This document shows, one piece after another, positions 1 through 8,488 of a stretch of 64,000 nt of DNA. Below the pieces are notes generated by a model. It saw only the letters and a list, made by a program, of their open reading frames with translations. It had not been told where the DNA came from and did no database searches. How positions within the stretch are numbered: the first letter of the stretch is position 1; the number at the start of each line of letters is the position of its first letter. The stretch comes from CAZABP01 sp964483245 (GTDB lineage: Bacteria > Planctomycetota > UBA1135 > UBA2386). Both the position numbers and the translations under genes were made by a program. Location: NCBI GenBank assembly GCA_964483245.1, contig CAZABP010000024.1, positions 1-64,000 of the forward strand. Reading direction: 5' to 3'.

Positions 1-53
1 AATGGGCCGACCTCGCTTCGCTCGGTCGACCCCGCGCCCCTCGGCCGCGCTGA

Positions 54-452
54 TCAGCTGGCGCGTGCCGTCGGCCGCGCGTCCGGCGGCGGTGATCTGC
101 GGCACACCAGCGCCTCGAGCCTGGCGATCAGCTCTTCGTTGCAGAACGGCTTCGCGACGCACTCGTCGGCACCCAGCTCGAGCAACGCGAGCGGGTCGTG
201 CCGCGAAAAGGATCCACTGATCACGAGGATCGGGAGCTGCGCGCCGGCGCGGCGGGCCGCCGACACGACTTCGGCGCCGTGGACCCCCGGCAGTCTCAGG
301 TCGGTGATCACGCCGTCGAACGCATCGTCGCGCAGGTGGCGGATCGCTTCGCGCCCGTCACCGATCGTGACGACCTCGTGGCCCGCGTCGGTGAGGTCGT
401 CACCGAGCGTGGTCGCGATCGTCACCTCGTCTTCGACCAACAGGATGCGCAT
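54..452 (-). CDS. single-domain response regulator (CheY-like receiver)
   Basis: This is a 132-residue stand-alone receiver domain that would be phosphorylated by a sensor histidine kinase. No kinase lies in the window. The start is the ATG at 452, because the conserved fold begins at once with MRILLVEDE; an upstream in-frame extension to 563 has no domain content. Visible receiver landmarks are the acidic pair Glu7-Asp8, the phospho-acceptor Asp51 in VITDLRLPG, a Ser in LVISGS at the Thr/Ser switch position, and the Lys of AKPF near residue 100. There is no DNA-binding or enzymatic output domain, only a short Pro/Arg/Ala tail. It probably signals by protein-protein contact, as CheY or DivK do, or belongs to a phosphorelay. 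The 206 bases between it and the next gene hold nothing I recognise. Confidence 0.88.
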   Translation of the reverse strand: MRILLVEDEVTIATTLGDDLTDAGHEVVTIGDGREAIRHLRDDAFDGVITDLRLPGVHGAEVVSAARRAGAQLPILVISGSFSRHDPLALLELGADECVAKPFCNEELIARLEALVCRRSPPPDARPTARAS

Positions 453-658
453 CTGCGTCGGGCACGGGCCACGCAACGGGTGTGCCCGCGCCGCGCCTGC
501 GAGCGCCAGCGCGCCGTAGGCCCTGGGTTCCGCGCGATGACGTCCAGTGTTGGTCCCGTGCAACGACTTTGCACCGCCCAGCGCGCCGCACGCTGCGTGT
601 CACGCGACGGCGCCAGGTGTTCCTTGCACGTGGCAGCAGCGCGGCGCCGACTCCGTTC

Positions 659-2284
659 TCAGCGCTCACGCACGACGTCGCACCAGACGTTGGTGAAGCG
701 GTTCTGCTTCGGCAGCACGAGCGCCTGCAGACAGAACGGCAGCCCATGCAGATCCGGTGCATCCGGCACGCTGTACAGGTAGGTCGCCGTTCCGGCCGGG
801 GCAGGCACCATCAACAGGCGGAGCTGCAGGACCGGCCGCGGATCGATCCCGGCCCAGCCAAACGGCTCGACCCGGAACCAGGTCGGCTGCAGTCCGATCC
901 AGATCAGCGCGGCCGCGGGAGTACGCAGCTCGCCCGGCTCGACCCAGACGTGGATCGGGTAGGTCCCGCCGGCGCGCGCGACCCCACCACTGATGTGCCG
1001 GTGGCGGTTGAACCAGAGCTGATTCGGACCATGGTTGCCGACGACGAGGTCTAGATCGCCATCGCGATCGAGGTCGCCGCTCGCGAACGCGAAGGTCTGG
1101 TCCGGGACCCGCGGCAGCCATGCCGCACTGACGTCGACGAACCGCGTCCCGGTGTTGCGCAGCGCGCGGTCGAACGCAGGCCCCGCGGCATCGCCGCTGC
1201 CGAAGATCAGGTCCGGCCGGCCATCGAGGTCGAAGTCCTCGACCAGCAGCGCATGGCTGGGCGCGTCCGGCTGCGGCAACCACTCGACCGTGCGATCCAA
1301 GAACCGCCCGCTCCCGTCGTTGACGTAGATCCGGTTGCCGGCACCGGTCAGCGACAGCGGCGGCGCAGCGTTCGCGACGGCGAGGTCGAGATCGCCGTCA
1401 CCGTCGAGGTCGGCCAGCGCAACCGCACGCGTCTCGTCCAGGTGGATCGGCAGCGCGCCCGCCGGTGCCGGATGGAAACGTCCCGTGCCGTCGTTCAGGT
1501 ACAGCCGGTTCGCGCGGCTCGCCACGGTGTCCGCCTGGCCGTTGCCGAACACGAGGTCCGGATCCCCATCACCGTCGACGTCGCCGACTGCGAGCGCGTT
1601 CGACGCGTCCGTATCCATCGGCAGCGCACCGAAAGTCTCGTCGGTGAAGCCCCCGCTCCCGTCGTTGCGATACAGCCGGTTCTGACACCAGTTGGCGCAG
1701 ATCAGATCGAGGTCACCATCGCGGTCCACGTCGCACAGCGCGAGCGCCCGCGTCGCCGGACTGAGCTCCAGATGCCGGCACTGGCCGACGAACGCCGGCA
1801 TCGCACTCGCGGTGACGTCGGTGAACGTGCCGGCACCATCGTTGCTCAGGACGCGGTTCTCGACGCCGCGCAGGCCGAAGCCGAAGCTGCCGACCACGAG
1901 GTCCGGATCGCCGTCGCGGTCGAGGTCGCCGACCGCGATCGACGTGCCCGGCAACGGCAGATGCGGCAGCGCACGGGCGGCGAGCTCAAAGCGACCATGG
2001 CCGTCGTTGCGATACAGCCGGACCGGCTCCCAGCCGATCCAGGCGCCGTTGACGACGACCAGGTCGAGGTCCTGATCCCGATCGACGTCGACGAGTCGGA
2101 CCGCCGACGTCATGAAGTCGAGCACGCTGGCCGGATGCAGCTCACTCGGCGCCAGACGCGTCTGCGCGCCGAGCACGCCGGCACCGGCACTGCTCAGCAG
2201 CAGCGCCAGGACGCGCACACCGCGCCCGCCGCGTCCGATTCGTTCTCGATGCCGGTCTCCCCGGCCAACAACCAAACATCCCAT
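659..2284 (-). CDS. secreted FG-GAP/VCBS-repeat protein
   Basis: This 541-residue exported protein is built from repeated FG-GAP/VCBS blades. A hydrophobic signal segment (VRVLALLLSSAGAGVLG, about residues 23-39) ends near GAQ. The ATG at 2284 has a GAGGGA ribosome site about 6-7 bases upstream; a GTG at 2218 would give a more ordinary short signal peptide. From about residue 55 to 430 there are at least seven repeats carrying Asp-rich calcium-loop signatures such as DLDRDGDPDLVVG and DVDGDGDPDLVFG, expected to form an integrin-type beta-propeller. The last 110 residues are a separate beta module (AALIWIGLQP, then EPFGW) that resembles the C-termini of the secreted proteins at 25822 and 36408. 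A cell-surface or periplasmic binding role is inferred; no enzyme motif is visible. Confidence 0.85.
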   Translation of the reverse strand: MGCLVVGRGDRHRERIGRGGRGVRVLALLLSSAGAGVLGAQTRLAPSELHPASVLDFMTSAVRLVDVDRDQDLDLVVVNGAWIGWEPVRLYRNDGHGRFELAARALPHLPLPGTSIAVGDLDRDGDPDLVVGSFGFGLRGVENRVLSNDGAGTFTDVTASAMPAFVGQCRHLELSPATRALALCDVDRDGDLDLICANWCQNRLYRNDGSGGFTDETFGALPMDTDASNALAVGDVDGDGDPDLVFGNGQADTVASRANRLYLNDGTGRFHPAPAGALPIHLDETRAVALADLDGDGDLDLAVANAAPPLSLTGAGNRIYVNDGSGRFLDRTVEWLPQPDAPSHALLVEDFDLDGRPDLIFGSGDAAGPAFDRALRNTGTRFVDVSAAWLPRVPDQTFAFASGDLDRDGDLDLVVGNHGPNQLWFNRHRHISGGVARAGGTYPIHVWVEPGELRTPAAALIWIGLQPTWFRVEPFGWAGIDPRPVLQLRLLMVPAPAGTATYLYSVPDAPDLHGLPFCLQALVLPKQNRFTNVWCDVVRER

Positions 2285-2454
2285 CGTTCATCCCTCGTCT
2301 GCGAAGACACGGAATGCATGGGGACGTGAGGGCCGATCTGACTGCGGCACCGGAGCAGGTTTCCGGTGCCGCATCGCACACCTACGGAGCAGCTCACGCG
2401 AACTTGAGACAGGAGTGCGGTCCTGCCGCGAAGTTCAACAGATCCGGGCGAGAT

Positions 2455-3057
2455 TCAGGAGCCAGCCAGCAGATTCGCCTTGGCGTCCTCGTTCGTCGGA
2501 TCGAGGGTCAACGCGTTCTGGAAGCAGATGCGCGCCTCGTCGCGATGTCCGGCCTGGAACAGGCAGACCCCGCGGTTGTTCCACGCCTCGGCGTTCTTGC
2601 CGTCGATCTCGAGCGAGCGGCGGAACGATTGCTCCGCCTGCGGCAGCTCGTTGCGGCCGAACTGCACCATGCCGAGGTTGAACCAGGCATCCGCCTGCTT
2701 CGGATCGGCCGTCACGACCTGCTCGAACGCGGCGATCGCGCCGGCGTCGTCGCCACTCAGGTAGCGCACGTAGCCGAGCTCGTTCCAACCCTCGAGCTGC
2801 GCCGGCGCGAACGTCGTCGCTGCTTCCAGGTGCTGCAGCGCCTCGACCTGGTTGCCGTGGGCGAGCCAGGCCTCGGCGGCACTGCGGTGCACGGTCGCCA
2901 GCCGCTGCGCGAGGTCGTGCAGCGACTGCGCGAGGCCGGCTGCGAGCTTGGGATCCACGGCCGGCGCCGGCTGCGCCTGCAGATCGTGGATCCGGGATGG
3001 AATCGGACGGAAGCCGGACGCGCTCGAGGCCGTGCGTTCGCTCTGGGCAGTCGTCAT
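2455..3057 (-). CDS. TPR-repeat protein
   Basis: A 200-residue soluble protein with about three to four tetratricopeptide repeats between residues 65 and 195, recognisable by the spacing in AWNNRGVCLFQAGHRDEA and AWFNLGMVQFGRNELPQA. The first 45 residues are low-complexity and probably disordered. The ATG at 3057 has a strong AAAGGAG ribosome site about 6 bases upstream. It is the last gene of a probable operon (Fic-like protein, glycosyltransferase-TPR, this gene), 27 bases downstream of the glycosyltransferase. TPR proteins act as protein-binding scaffolds; a role in substrate presentation for the adjacent glycosyltransferase is an inference from context only. Confidence 0.82.
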   Translation of the reverse strand: MTTAQSERTASSASGFRPIPSRIHDLQAQPAPAVDPKLAAGLAQSLHDLAQRLATVHRSAAEAWLAHGNQVEALQHLEAATTFAPAQLEGWNELGYVRYLSGDDAGAIAAFEQVVTADPKQADAWFNLGMVQFGRNELPQAEQSFRRSLEIDGKNAEAWNNRGVCLFQAGHRDEARICFQNALTLDPTNEDAKANLLAGS

Positions 3058-3084
3058 GCAGAAACTCCTTTGCCTGTAGAGGCG

Positions 3085-5538
3085 CTATCGGATCGATGCG
3101 ACCGCGCTCTTGACCCGATCCGCCTCGGTCGTGAGCCCGCGGCGCTCGAGCAGCCCGGCCGCGTGCTCCCCGATCCGGCGCGCCTGCTCGGGGTGCCCGG
3201 TCCGCGCCAGGATCACCATCGTCTGCTGGCAGACGGCCGGCGAGTCCGGGTGTGCGGCCAGGTGCTGCGTCAACAGCCCGAGTGCCCGCGCCGGATCGCC
3301 GTCCTCGGCGAGCAGCCCGGCCAGCGCCAGCACAGCGACCTCGTAGTCGGGGTTCTGCTGCAGCGCCTGCTCGAGCAGCCGGCGCGCTTTCGCGCGGTCC
3401 CCCTGCTGTGCGGAGGCCTGCGCGATCCCGGTCGTCGCGACCCACGAATCGACCCCTTCCTGGACCGGCACGACCATGACCTGGCCGTGGTACTCGAAGC
3501 AGCGCTCGAAGTGCGCGATCGCGCGATCCGGCTGCCCGGCGTGCAGCGCCAGGCTGGCCGCCAGGTAGTGCAGGTTCGGCGTCGGCACGAAGCGCCGCAG
3601 CGCCTGGTCGACGATGCGGTTGGCCTCGGCCCGGGCGTCGGTGCGCGCCAGCTCCAGCGCGAGCAGCGCCGCGATCTCGCCGGCGTACGGGATCCCCGCG
3701 AGTTGCGCCGGCGGCAGACCATCGAGCAGATCGAATGCCTGCTGCAGCCGCGCCCGTGCCTCCGGCAGGCGCTCCGGCATCCGGCGCAGGAAGTCGCCGT
3801 ACTTGTAGAGCATGTAGAGATCGTCGGGGCGTTCGGCGAGGTGCAGCGCGAACAAGCGGTCGTTGCGCTCGTTCTTGTTCTTGCTGCCCATGATCTCGTC
3901 GGTGTAGCCGTAGTGCGCGACGGTGACGTCGGCGACGCCGAGCGTCATGCCGCACTCGGCACCGGCGCGCTGCAGCGACGGCGTGACCTGCTCGTGGATC
4001 CGGTTCTCGTAGCGGACACCAGGCAGCTTGCGGAACAGCCGCACCATCAACACGCCGGCCGAGCGGCGGTTGCTGTAGACATTGTCGAAGCGGAGGTGCC
4101 AGCCGCAGATCCGCTGGTCGCGCACCAGCTCCCGGATGCGTGCGGCGCTGCCCTCCTCGAGCATCTCGTCGGCATCGAGCACGAGGATCCAATCCCCGGT
4201 CGCGGCCGCGAGACCGACGTTGCGCGGCGCCGCGAAGTCGTCGACCCAGGTCTCGTGCAGGATCCGCGCGCCGTGCGCGCGCGCGATCTCGACCGTGCGG
4301 TCGCGTGAGCCGGTGTCGACGACGACGATCTCATCGACCGCGGGAGCGGCAAGGCGCAGGCAGTCGGCGAGGAAGCGCTCCTCGTCGCGCGCAATCATGC
4401 ACAGCGTGATCCTCGGCGTGAGTCGCGGGGCGACCGCACGCGGGGCGACCTCGGGGCCGCTGCGGCCCGGCGGTGCGGCCGGCTCGAGCAGGGGGCGCCA
4501 GCGTTCGAGCACCTGCCGCCCTGCGTCGGCGTCGTCCGCGCCGGACTGCGGTGGCGGCGTCGCGAAGCTCCCGGCGACGCCGGACGGCGCGCGCGCGATC
4601 GCTTCGAGGCGCAGCAGGAACTCCTCGTAGCAGATCCGATCACTCGTCCATCCGAGTGGGATCGGACCGAGCGACACGCGGTCGATCCGCGACAGCATCA
4701 GGCCGCTGACATCGCCGGGGTGCGCCAGCTCGGCGCCACAACCCGGCGCCGCCGGCGCGTGCAGCAGGCGCGCGCGCAGCGCTTCGAACAACGCCAGATC
4801 CGGCACCGCCCCCGCGCGCAGGAACCACAGCAGCTCGCCACGCGTGCGCGGAACGGCACGGTCGAACGCCTGCGGCTCCCGCCCGGCGTCGCACGCGACG
4901 ATTTCCCAATCCTCCGGCAGGATCCGCTCCAGCGCGCTGCGCGTGCGCTCGCGCGCCACGTCACTGCCCGGTCCGAGCAGCACGCTGCCGGCGAGCAGCG
5001 GCGCGCGCCGGCACGTCACCCACAGCCGCGCGGCCGGAGGACCATCGAGCCAGGCCGGGGCGAACCAGCCGAGGGCTCCGAGCGCGTGCGCGAACCCACT
5101 GCCCTGCTCGCCATCCGGCACCGGCACCCAATGGCAGTCCTCGATGCACAGCCCCGCCTGCTGCAGCGCGCGGAACAGCCGCCGCGGCAGCACGGCGACC
5201 TCCGGGTCGTCCAGTGAGCCGAACGGCTCGAGCGCCGTGCGGCGCCCTTCGAGGACCTGACGCAGCACGCGGATCGACTGCAGGTTGGCCACGTCGAGCA
5301 GCAGCCGGCCCTCCTCCGCGAGCAGCTTCGCGAGCGACCCGCAGCGCGCCTCGAGCGGACCGTCCGACTCGCGCAGTCCGCTGACGAAGATCGCCGCCTG
5401 TCCGCCTTCCGCAGGCCGCGTGGCCGCCGGCTGCGGCAGGCGCAGCAGTGGAGCTTCCTGCGGGAGCAGCTCTGCCCAGCCGCGCGCGACGCCGGCGAAG
5501 CCGCGCGGCAACAGCCGCTCCTGCGCGTCACCAGCCAT
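3085..5538 (-). CDS. family 2 glycosyltransferase with TPR C-terminus
   Basis: This 817-residue protein carries a GT2 (GT-A fold) domain at about residues 374-600. It opens with RITLCMIARDEERFLADC, includes the nucleotide-binding VVDTGSRDRT stretch, the metal-binding DxD-type LDADE, and the downstream YENRIHEQV element typical of SunS/WcaA-like transferases. Residues 620-800 are TPR-like helices. The first 370 residues are less clear: they contain a possible degenerate methyltransferase-like segment (RLLLDVANLQ) and a possible second, decayed GT-A-like segment (DWEIVACDAG), as in multi-domain flagellin or surface glycosylation proteins. The ATG at 5538 has GGAG about 6 bases upstream; a GTG at 5544 overlapping the preceding stop is an alternative. 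Its context suggests glycosylation of a protein or surface polymer. Confidence 0.85.
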   Translation of the reverse strand: MAGDAQERLLPRGFAGVARGWAELLPQEAPLLRLPQPAATRPAEGGQAAIFVSGLRESDGPLEARCGSLAKLLAEEGRLLLDVANLQSIRVLRQVLEGRRTALEPFGSLDDPEVAVLPRRLFRALQQAGLCIEDCHWVPVPDGEQGSGFAHALGALGWFAPAWLDGPPAARLWVTCRRAPLLAGSVLLGPGSDVARERTRSALERILPEDWEIVACDAGREPQAFDRAVPRTRGELLWFLRAGAVPDLALFEALRARLLHAPAAPGCGAELAHPGDVSGLMLSRIDRVSLGPIPLGWTSDRICYEEFLLRLEAIARAPSGVAGSFATPPPQSGADDADAGRQVLERWRPLLEPAAPPGRSGPEVAPRAVAPRLTPRITLCMIARDEERFLADCLRLAAPAVDEIVVVDTGSRDRTVEIARAHGARILHETWVDDFAAPRNVGLAAATGDWILVLDADEMLEEGSAARIRELVRDQRICGWHLRFDNVYSNRRSAGVLMVRLFRKLPGVRYENRIHEQVTPSLQRAGAECGMTLGVADVTVAHYGYTDEIMGSKNKNERNDRLFALHLAERPDDLYMLYKYGDFLRRMPERLPEARARLQQAFDLLDGLPPAQLAGIPYAGEIAALLALELARTDARAEANRIVDQALRRFVPTPNLHYLAASLALHAGQPDRAIAHFERCFEYHGQVMVVPVQEGVDSWVATTGIAQASAQQGDRAKARRLLEQALQQNPDYEVAVLALAGLLAEDGDPARALGLLTQHLAAHPDSPAVCQQTMVILARTGHPEQARRIGEHAAGLLERRGLTTEADRVKSAVASIR

Positions 5539-5540
5539 GC

Positions 5541-6329
5541 TCACTCCGCCGCCGCGCCGGCGTCGGCGTCGGCGACCATCTCCAGCAGGCGGCGCTCGAG
5601 CGGTTGCACGCGCACCGGCGGCGGCCCGCTCACGACATGCGTCAGCAGCTCGCGGTCACCGGCGATCGGCAGCAGCAGCGGATAGCCGTGCGCCAGCAGG
5701 TATGCATCCATCGCCAGGAACGCCATCAGCAGGTTCAGGTCCGGGAACGGCGCGATCCGTGCGAACCGCCACATGACCCGGAACGCACGCCGCACCGGAT
5801 GCAGCCGCCCGAACACCAGCGGGAAGTCGCGGAAGGAATGCGCCGTGTCGAACTGGTCGAGCAGCCGGCGCAGCTCGGCTGCCTCGGGGTATGGAACGTA
5901 CAGGATCGTGTCCCACGGCAGGTCGCGGCGCAGCACGTTGCCGCGGAACCGCGCGATGTCTCGCGTCAGATCCTTGAACAGGTCGACCAGGAACCAACCG
6001 TCCGGCGCCTGCCCGCGGCAGGCACGCTCCTGCACGCGCAGCAACACGCGCTGCAGCCCGTGCAGCAGCGCCAGCTCCTGATGCCCCGGCTTCAGCCGGG
6101 TCGCCGCCCCGGTGAGCGCCTGGTCGATCTCGCTCTGGTGCAGCACGTAGCCGCGCAGACCGAGCATCCCGGCGATCCACCGGCTCCAGTCGGTCGGCGC
6201 CGCCGACGGCAGGCTGGCGTCGAACGTGCCCACCCGCGCCCGATCCAGGTGATCGCTGCGTTGGGTCAAACCGGCCGCGACGGCGAGGTCGAGCCGCTCG
6301 AGCAGCGTGTACTCGTCACCGGCGTGCAT
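5541..6329 (-). CDS. Fic-fold-like protein lacking the catalytic histidine
   Basis: A 262-residue protein of unassigned function. The region around residues 180-215 reads RFARIAPFPDLN, then LLMAFLAMDAYLLAHGYPLL. This lines up with the Fic/DOC core, where the motif is HPFx(D/E)GNGR followed by a helix ending in GYP. The Phe, Asp, Asn and the helix with GYPLL are kept, but the catalytic His is Ala and the glycines and Arg of GNGR are replaced by Leu/Met. If the match is right this is a pseudo-Fic protein that cannot AMPylate by the usual mechanism. The ATG at 6329 precedes recognisable sequence; an ATG at 6386 adds 19 basic residues. The stop lies 2 bases before the glycosyltransferase start, so the two genes are probably co-translated. 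Confidence 0.6.
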   Translation of the reverse strand: MHAGDEYTLLERLDLAVAAGLTQRSDHLDRARVGTFDASLPSAAPTDWSRWIAGMLGLRGYVLHQSEIDQALTGAATRLKPGHQELALLHGLQRVLLRVQERACRGQAPDGWFLVDLFKDLTRDIARFRGNVLRRDLPWDTILYVPYPEAAELRRLLDQFDTAHSFRDFPLVFGRLHPVRRAFRVMWRFARIAPFPDLNLLMAFLAMDAYLLAHGYPLLLPIAGDRELLTHVVSGPPPVRVQPLERRLLEMVADADAGAAAE

Positions 6330-6435
6330 GACCGCCCGCCCCGCACGTCGGTGCCGCCCGAACCTTCGCCATCGCAGACCTCGCATCGTTGATCGGGGTT
6401 TGCCGCGGCCGACTTGAGTCCGGAGGATGCGCGCG

Positions 6436-8103
6436 ATGCGCGGACTCCTCCTGCTGGCCCTGACGATGCTGCTGCCCGCCCAGGAGCCGGCGGGCGAAGA
6501 CCCTACGCTGGCCGACTTCTCCCGCTTCACGGCGTGGTTGAACGACTACCGCGAGGGCGCCTTCCGGTTGGTCCGCGAGGGGATGGAGGACGAGGCTGCC
6601 GTGGCGCAGGTGCAGGCGGTCGTCGATGCGCTGGCGCGTTGGAACACGCTGATCGCGGCGCGCAAGTTGTTCGAGGCGGCGGCGGTCGATCCGAAGCCAC
6701 CGGGCGCCAGCGAGTCGGTCGAAGCGATCGCGTTCTACCGCGAAGTGCAGCCGTGGAAGGTGCGCGCGATCGCGATCGGCGCCATCGCGAAGATGCAGAC
6801 CCCGGAGATCGACAGCTGGCTCGCCGAGCGGCTGAGCCAGCCGCTGACGCCACCGGAGCGCGAGGCGGCGTTGCGGATCCTGGCCGACCGCGGTTCGGCG
6901 CAGGGGCTCGTCGCGCTGCTCGAGGCGAGCGGCCGCTGGCCGAAGGAGGAGCGCGTGCGGGCCGTCGCGGCGCTGGCACGCGCCGCCAACCTCGACCTCG
7001 TGCCGCGCCTGCTCGAGCTGTCGCGCGACGTCGAGCCGAATGCGCGGATCGCGGCGATCGACGGGCTGTGCAGCGCACTCGCGCCGCACACCGACGAGAC
7101 GCAGGTGCCGCCCGACCAGGCGTTCGTGCTCGACCCGGAGGTGGCCAAGGTGCGCGACCGCGTGCTCGCGCGCCTCAAGGAGGTCCTGGTGGGCGACAAG
7201 ATCTGGCAGGTGCGCGCCGCGGCCGGCGAGGGATTGGCATCGCTGCGCTGCAAGGAGGCGATCCCGGTGTTGATCGCCGGCCTGCAGGCCGAGCACAACC
7301 GCAAGAAGGACCCATGGGCGATGGACCTGCGGTTGCACCGGCTGCTCGAGCGGATGACCGGGCAGCAGATGTTGCCGGGTCAGCCAGCGTCGTGGCAGGA
7401 GTTCTGGCGTCGCGAGGGCAGCTCGATGCGGTTGGTGCGGGATGCCAAGGTCGCCGAGCAGAGCCAGAAGCCGGGTGCCAGGCAGTACGCCAGGTTCTTC
7501 GCGCTCGACCTCGAGACCGACCGCGTGTTGTTCGTGCTCGACTTCTCCGGCTCGATGGCCGAGGAGGTCACGCTGAAGGCGACGACGACCGCCGCGCAGG
7601 CCGGCACGCGCACGACGAAGGCGAAGCTGGTCGTCGAGGAGCTGAAGAAGATCGTCGCGTCGCTGCCGGACAAGACGATGCTGAACTTCGTGATCTTCAG
7701 CGACGAGGTCCGCGTCTGGCGCGAGCTGCGCGATGGCCGGCCGGCGCTGGTCGCGCTCGACGACGAGACCCGCGACGACCTGCTCGGGACGTTCCTCGAC
7801 TCGCTGCGCCCGGCCGGGGCGACGAACCTGTACGGCGCGCTCGACCGCGCGCTCGAGTTCGCCGGCCGCGGGCTGCACGACAAGTACTACGAGACCGGGT
7901 TCGACACGCTGTACGTGCTCAGCGACGGCGCGCCGAGTGCGGGCAAGGTCATCGACCGTGACGAGATCCTGCGCCTGGTGCGCGACGCGAACCGGCTGCG
8001 CAAGCTGACGATCCACACCGTCACGTTCGGCGATCAGAACGAGACCAAGTTCCTGGGCGAGCTCGCGACGCAGAACAACGGCCGTCACGTCCATGTCGAG
8101 TGA
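6436..8103 (+). CDS. exported HEAT-repeat and von Willebrand A domain protein
   Basis: A 555-residue exported protein. The signal peptide is MRGLLLLALTMLLPAQ. I chose the ATG at 6436 because GGAGG lies 9 bases upstream; the ATG at 6427 abuts the same site. Residues 90-310 are alpha-helical HEAT-like repeats (AAGEGLASLRCKEAIPVLI is a typical unit). A VWA domain follows from about residue 360, with all metal-site (MIDAS) elements visible: DFSGSM, the Thr in GATNLYGAL, and the Asp in LSDGAPS. VWA domains bind protein ligands through a divalent metal. HEAT plus VWA secreted proteins are common in planctomycetes but their ligands are unknown. The next gene overlaps its end by 11 bases. Confidence 0.87.
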   Translation: MRGLLLLALTMLLPAQEPAGEDPTLADFSRFTAWLNDYREGAFRLVREGMEDEAAVAQVQAVVDALARWNTLIAARKLFEAAAVDPKPPGASESVEAIAFYREVQPWKVRAIAIGAIAKMQTPEIDSWLAERLSQPLTPPEREAALRILADRGSAQGLVALLEASGRWPKEERVRAVAALARAANLDLVPRLLELSRDVEPNARIAAIDGLCSALAPHTDETQVPPDQAFVLDPEVAKVRDRVLARLKEVLVGDKIWQVRAAAGEGLASLRCKEAIPVLIAGLQAEHNRKKDPWAMDLRLHRLLERMTGQQMLPGQPASWQEFWRREGSSMRLVRDAKVAEQSQKPGARQYARFFALDLETDRVLFVLDFSGSMAEEVTLKATTTAAQAGTRTTKAKLVVEELKKIVASLPDKTMLNFVIFSDEVRVWRELRDGRPALVALDDETRDDLLGTFLDSLRPAGATNLYGALDRALEFAGRGLHDKYYETGFDTLYVLSDGAPSAGKVIDRDEILRLVRDANRLRKLTIHTVTFGDQNETKFLGELATQNNGRHVHVE

Positions 8104-8449
8104 GCTCCTGCCGATCGCCGAGAAGCTCGGAATCCCGGCCACGCGGCGGCACATCTTCCTGTGCTGCGACCAGACCGTGCCGAAGTGCTGCCCGCGCGAG
8201 GAGACGCTGGCGGCGTGGGATTACCTCAAGCGCCGCCTCGCCGAGCTCGGCCTCAGCGAACAGGGCGGCATCGCACGCACGAAGGCGAACTGCCTGCGGA
8301 TCTGCCGGGATGGCCCGATCGCGGTCGTGTATCCGGAAGGGGCGTGGTACGCGCGCTGCACGCCGGAGGTGCTCGAGCGGATCCTGCAGCAGCACCTGAT
8401 CGGCGGGGAGATCGTGCGGGAGCAGTTGATCGTGGAGCGGCGGTTGTGA
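8093..8449 (+). CDS. thioredoxin-like [2Fe-2S] ferredoxin
   Basis: A 118-residue cytoplasmic protein of the thioredoxin-like (2Fe-2S) ferredoxin family. The cysteines are in CCDQTVPKCC near residues 24-33 and in NCLRIC near residues 62-66, followed by the family pattern GP-x4-YPEGAWYARCTPE and a helix ending at the HL...G..V tail. Such proteins bind a [2Fe-2S] cluster and transfer electrons; the partner is unknown. The start ATG lies inside the end of the VWA gene in another frame, so translation may be coupled. The extra adjacent cysteines make it hard to name the exact four cluster ligands by eye. Confidence 0.82.
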   Translation: MSSELLPIAEKLGIPATRRHIFLCCDQTVPKCCPREETLAAWDYLKRRLAELGLSEQGGIARTKANCLRICRDGPIAVVYPEGAWYARCTPEVLERILQQHLIGGEIVREQLIVERRL

Positions 8450-8488
8450 TGGCGGGCTGCTGAGCCCGGCCGAGGCCGCGTCGCGAGT

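Noticed and set aside
2314..4308. Long open frame on the plus strand opposite the TPR and glycosyltransferase genes
   Set aside because: Arg-, Val- and Leu-rich with no domain; it is the antisense of well-supported genes in very GC-rich DNA.
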